Source: an uncultured Collinsella sp. (GTDB taxonomy: Bacteria; Actinomycetota; Coriobacteriia; Coriobacteriales; Coriobacteriaceae). Taken from it: a stretch of 5,709 bases of DNA. Below the pieces are notes generated by a model. It saw only the letters and a program-made list of their open reading frames with translations, was not told the origin of the DNA and ran no database searches. Positions 5,148 through 5,709 of this stretch are shown here, in pieces. Location of the stretch: NCBI GenBank assembly GCA_937926755.1, contig CALBBA010000137.1, positions 1-5,709 on the forward strand, read 5' to 3'. Position numbers and translations under genes: made by a program. How positions within the stretch are numbered: position 1 is the stretch's first letter; the number at the start of each line of letters is the position of its first letter.

Positions 5148-5709
5148 TTACAGCTTGGCGTCGATGTCGACGCTCTGATACGTAGGGGTCTGCTGGACAT
5201 AGAGCTTGATGCCCATGTCGAGCAGCTGGTTGATGTCGGCCTTCTGGGTGGCGTCGAGGAAGACGGAGCTGTCCTTGCCGCCGACCTGATCGGCACCGTC
5301 GTGGTTGGCGGTGGCGCCCAAGTTGATGGCGTCGAGCTTGTAGCCCTGGCAGAACTGCAGCATCTCGGCCGTGTTGCCAAAGACGAACATGACGCGCTCG
5401 CCGAGGGTGTTGAGCTTGTCCATCTTGGCGAGGGCACGCTCGACGGTGAAGACGTTCAGGCGCACGCCCTGGGGCTTGGCAAGCTTGAGAGCGCCCTTCT
5501 TGATGTCATCGTTGGCGGCAGCGTTGTCGACGACGATGATGCGCTCGGCCTGGAGCTTGGTGGTCCAGGTAAAGACGACCTGACCGTGCAGCAGACGGTA
5601 GTCAAGACGTGCGAGGACGATCTTGGCGGGACCGGAGCTGTGACGGGACGCCTTGGCCTTCTTGGTGGGAGCCGCGGCGGGGCGGGGCGGGGGGGTGGGG
5701 GTGGGCCGA
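5148..5709 (-). CDS. PTS mannose-family IIB domain, probable C-terminal half of a IIAB fusion (5' end beyond window)
   Basis: Cytoplasmic phosphotransfer component of a mannose/fructose/sorbose-family PTS: IIB accepts phosphate from IIA on a histidine and passes it to the sugar entering through IIC/IID. The frame is open from the window edge to a TAA at 5148-5150. The IIB domain begins with KIVLARLDYRLLHGQV, the family hallmark; the histidine codon at 5586-5588 is the expected phosphorylation site, and a tryptophan follows at 5565-5567. Before the domain the frame encodes a Pro/Ala/Thr/Lys-rich stretch (for example RPAAAPTKKAKAS), like the flexible linker joining IIA and IIB in ManX-type proteins. 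No ATG, GTG or TTG lies in frame between the window edge and the active site, so the protein must start outside the window; a IIA domain there is an inference. IIC follows 36 nt downstream. The G-rich final 30 bases could contain sequence errors, so the linker sequence is less certain than the domain. Confidence 0.9.
   Translation of the reverse strand, partial: RPTPTPPPRPAAAPTKKAKASRHSSGPAKIVLARLDYRLLHGQVVFTWTTKLQAERIIVVDNAAANDDIKKGALKLAKPQGVRLNVFTVERALAKMDKLNTLGERVMFVFGNTAEMLQFCQGYKLDAINLGATANHDGADQVGGKDSSVFLDATQKADINQLLDMGIKLYVQQTPTYQSVDIDAKL

Overview
The window looks like chromosomal DNA from a high-GC gut actinobacterium of the class Coriobacteriia, most likely Collinsella or a close relative. 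This is an inference from base composition, gene content and the style of the intergenic repeats; no marker gene is present to fix the species. Every gene I can support lies on the minus strand, so transcription runs from position 5709 towards 1.

Positions 5709-2287 hold the downstream part of a sugar phosphotransferase (PTS) operon of the mannose/fructose/sorbose family. It contains a IIB domain, open at the window edge and probably the C-terminal half of a IIAB fusion, then membrane component IIC, membrane component IID and a double-SIS-domain protein. The SIS protein has the layout of the FrlB/FraB/Gfr deglycases, which cleave 6-phosphorylated Amadori products such as fructoselysine 6-phosphate. 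The simplest model is that the PTS imports and phosphorylates a glycated amino acid (or an amino-sugar-like compound) and the SIS enzyme splits the phosphorylated product in the cytoplasm. The three PTS genes are tightly packed (gaps of 36 and 13 nt). The SIS gene is separated from IID by 199 nt carrying several hairpins, including a 31-nt near-perfect palindrome. A strong intrinsic terminator follows the SIS gene.

Positions 2127-1498 encode a HAD-superfamily phosphatase/phosphoglucomutase-like protein, probably its own transcription unit. A 355-nt gene-free stretch follows, with terminator-like hairpins, a long imperfect inverted repeat built on the motif AAGTGAGTAGA, and a plausible extended -10 promoter. 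Positions 1142-135 encode a YitT-family membrane protein, followed by a 14-bp hairpin. Positions 1-59 contain no gene that I can see.

The most unusual content is extragenic. A dispersed AAGTRAGTAGAC-type repeat occurs three times, a GGGAC-containing repeat theme also occurs three times, and hairpins are stacked between IID and the SIS gene. No RNA gene, insertion sequence or CRISPR array was recognised.
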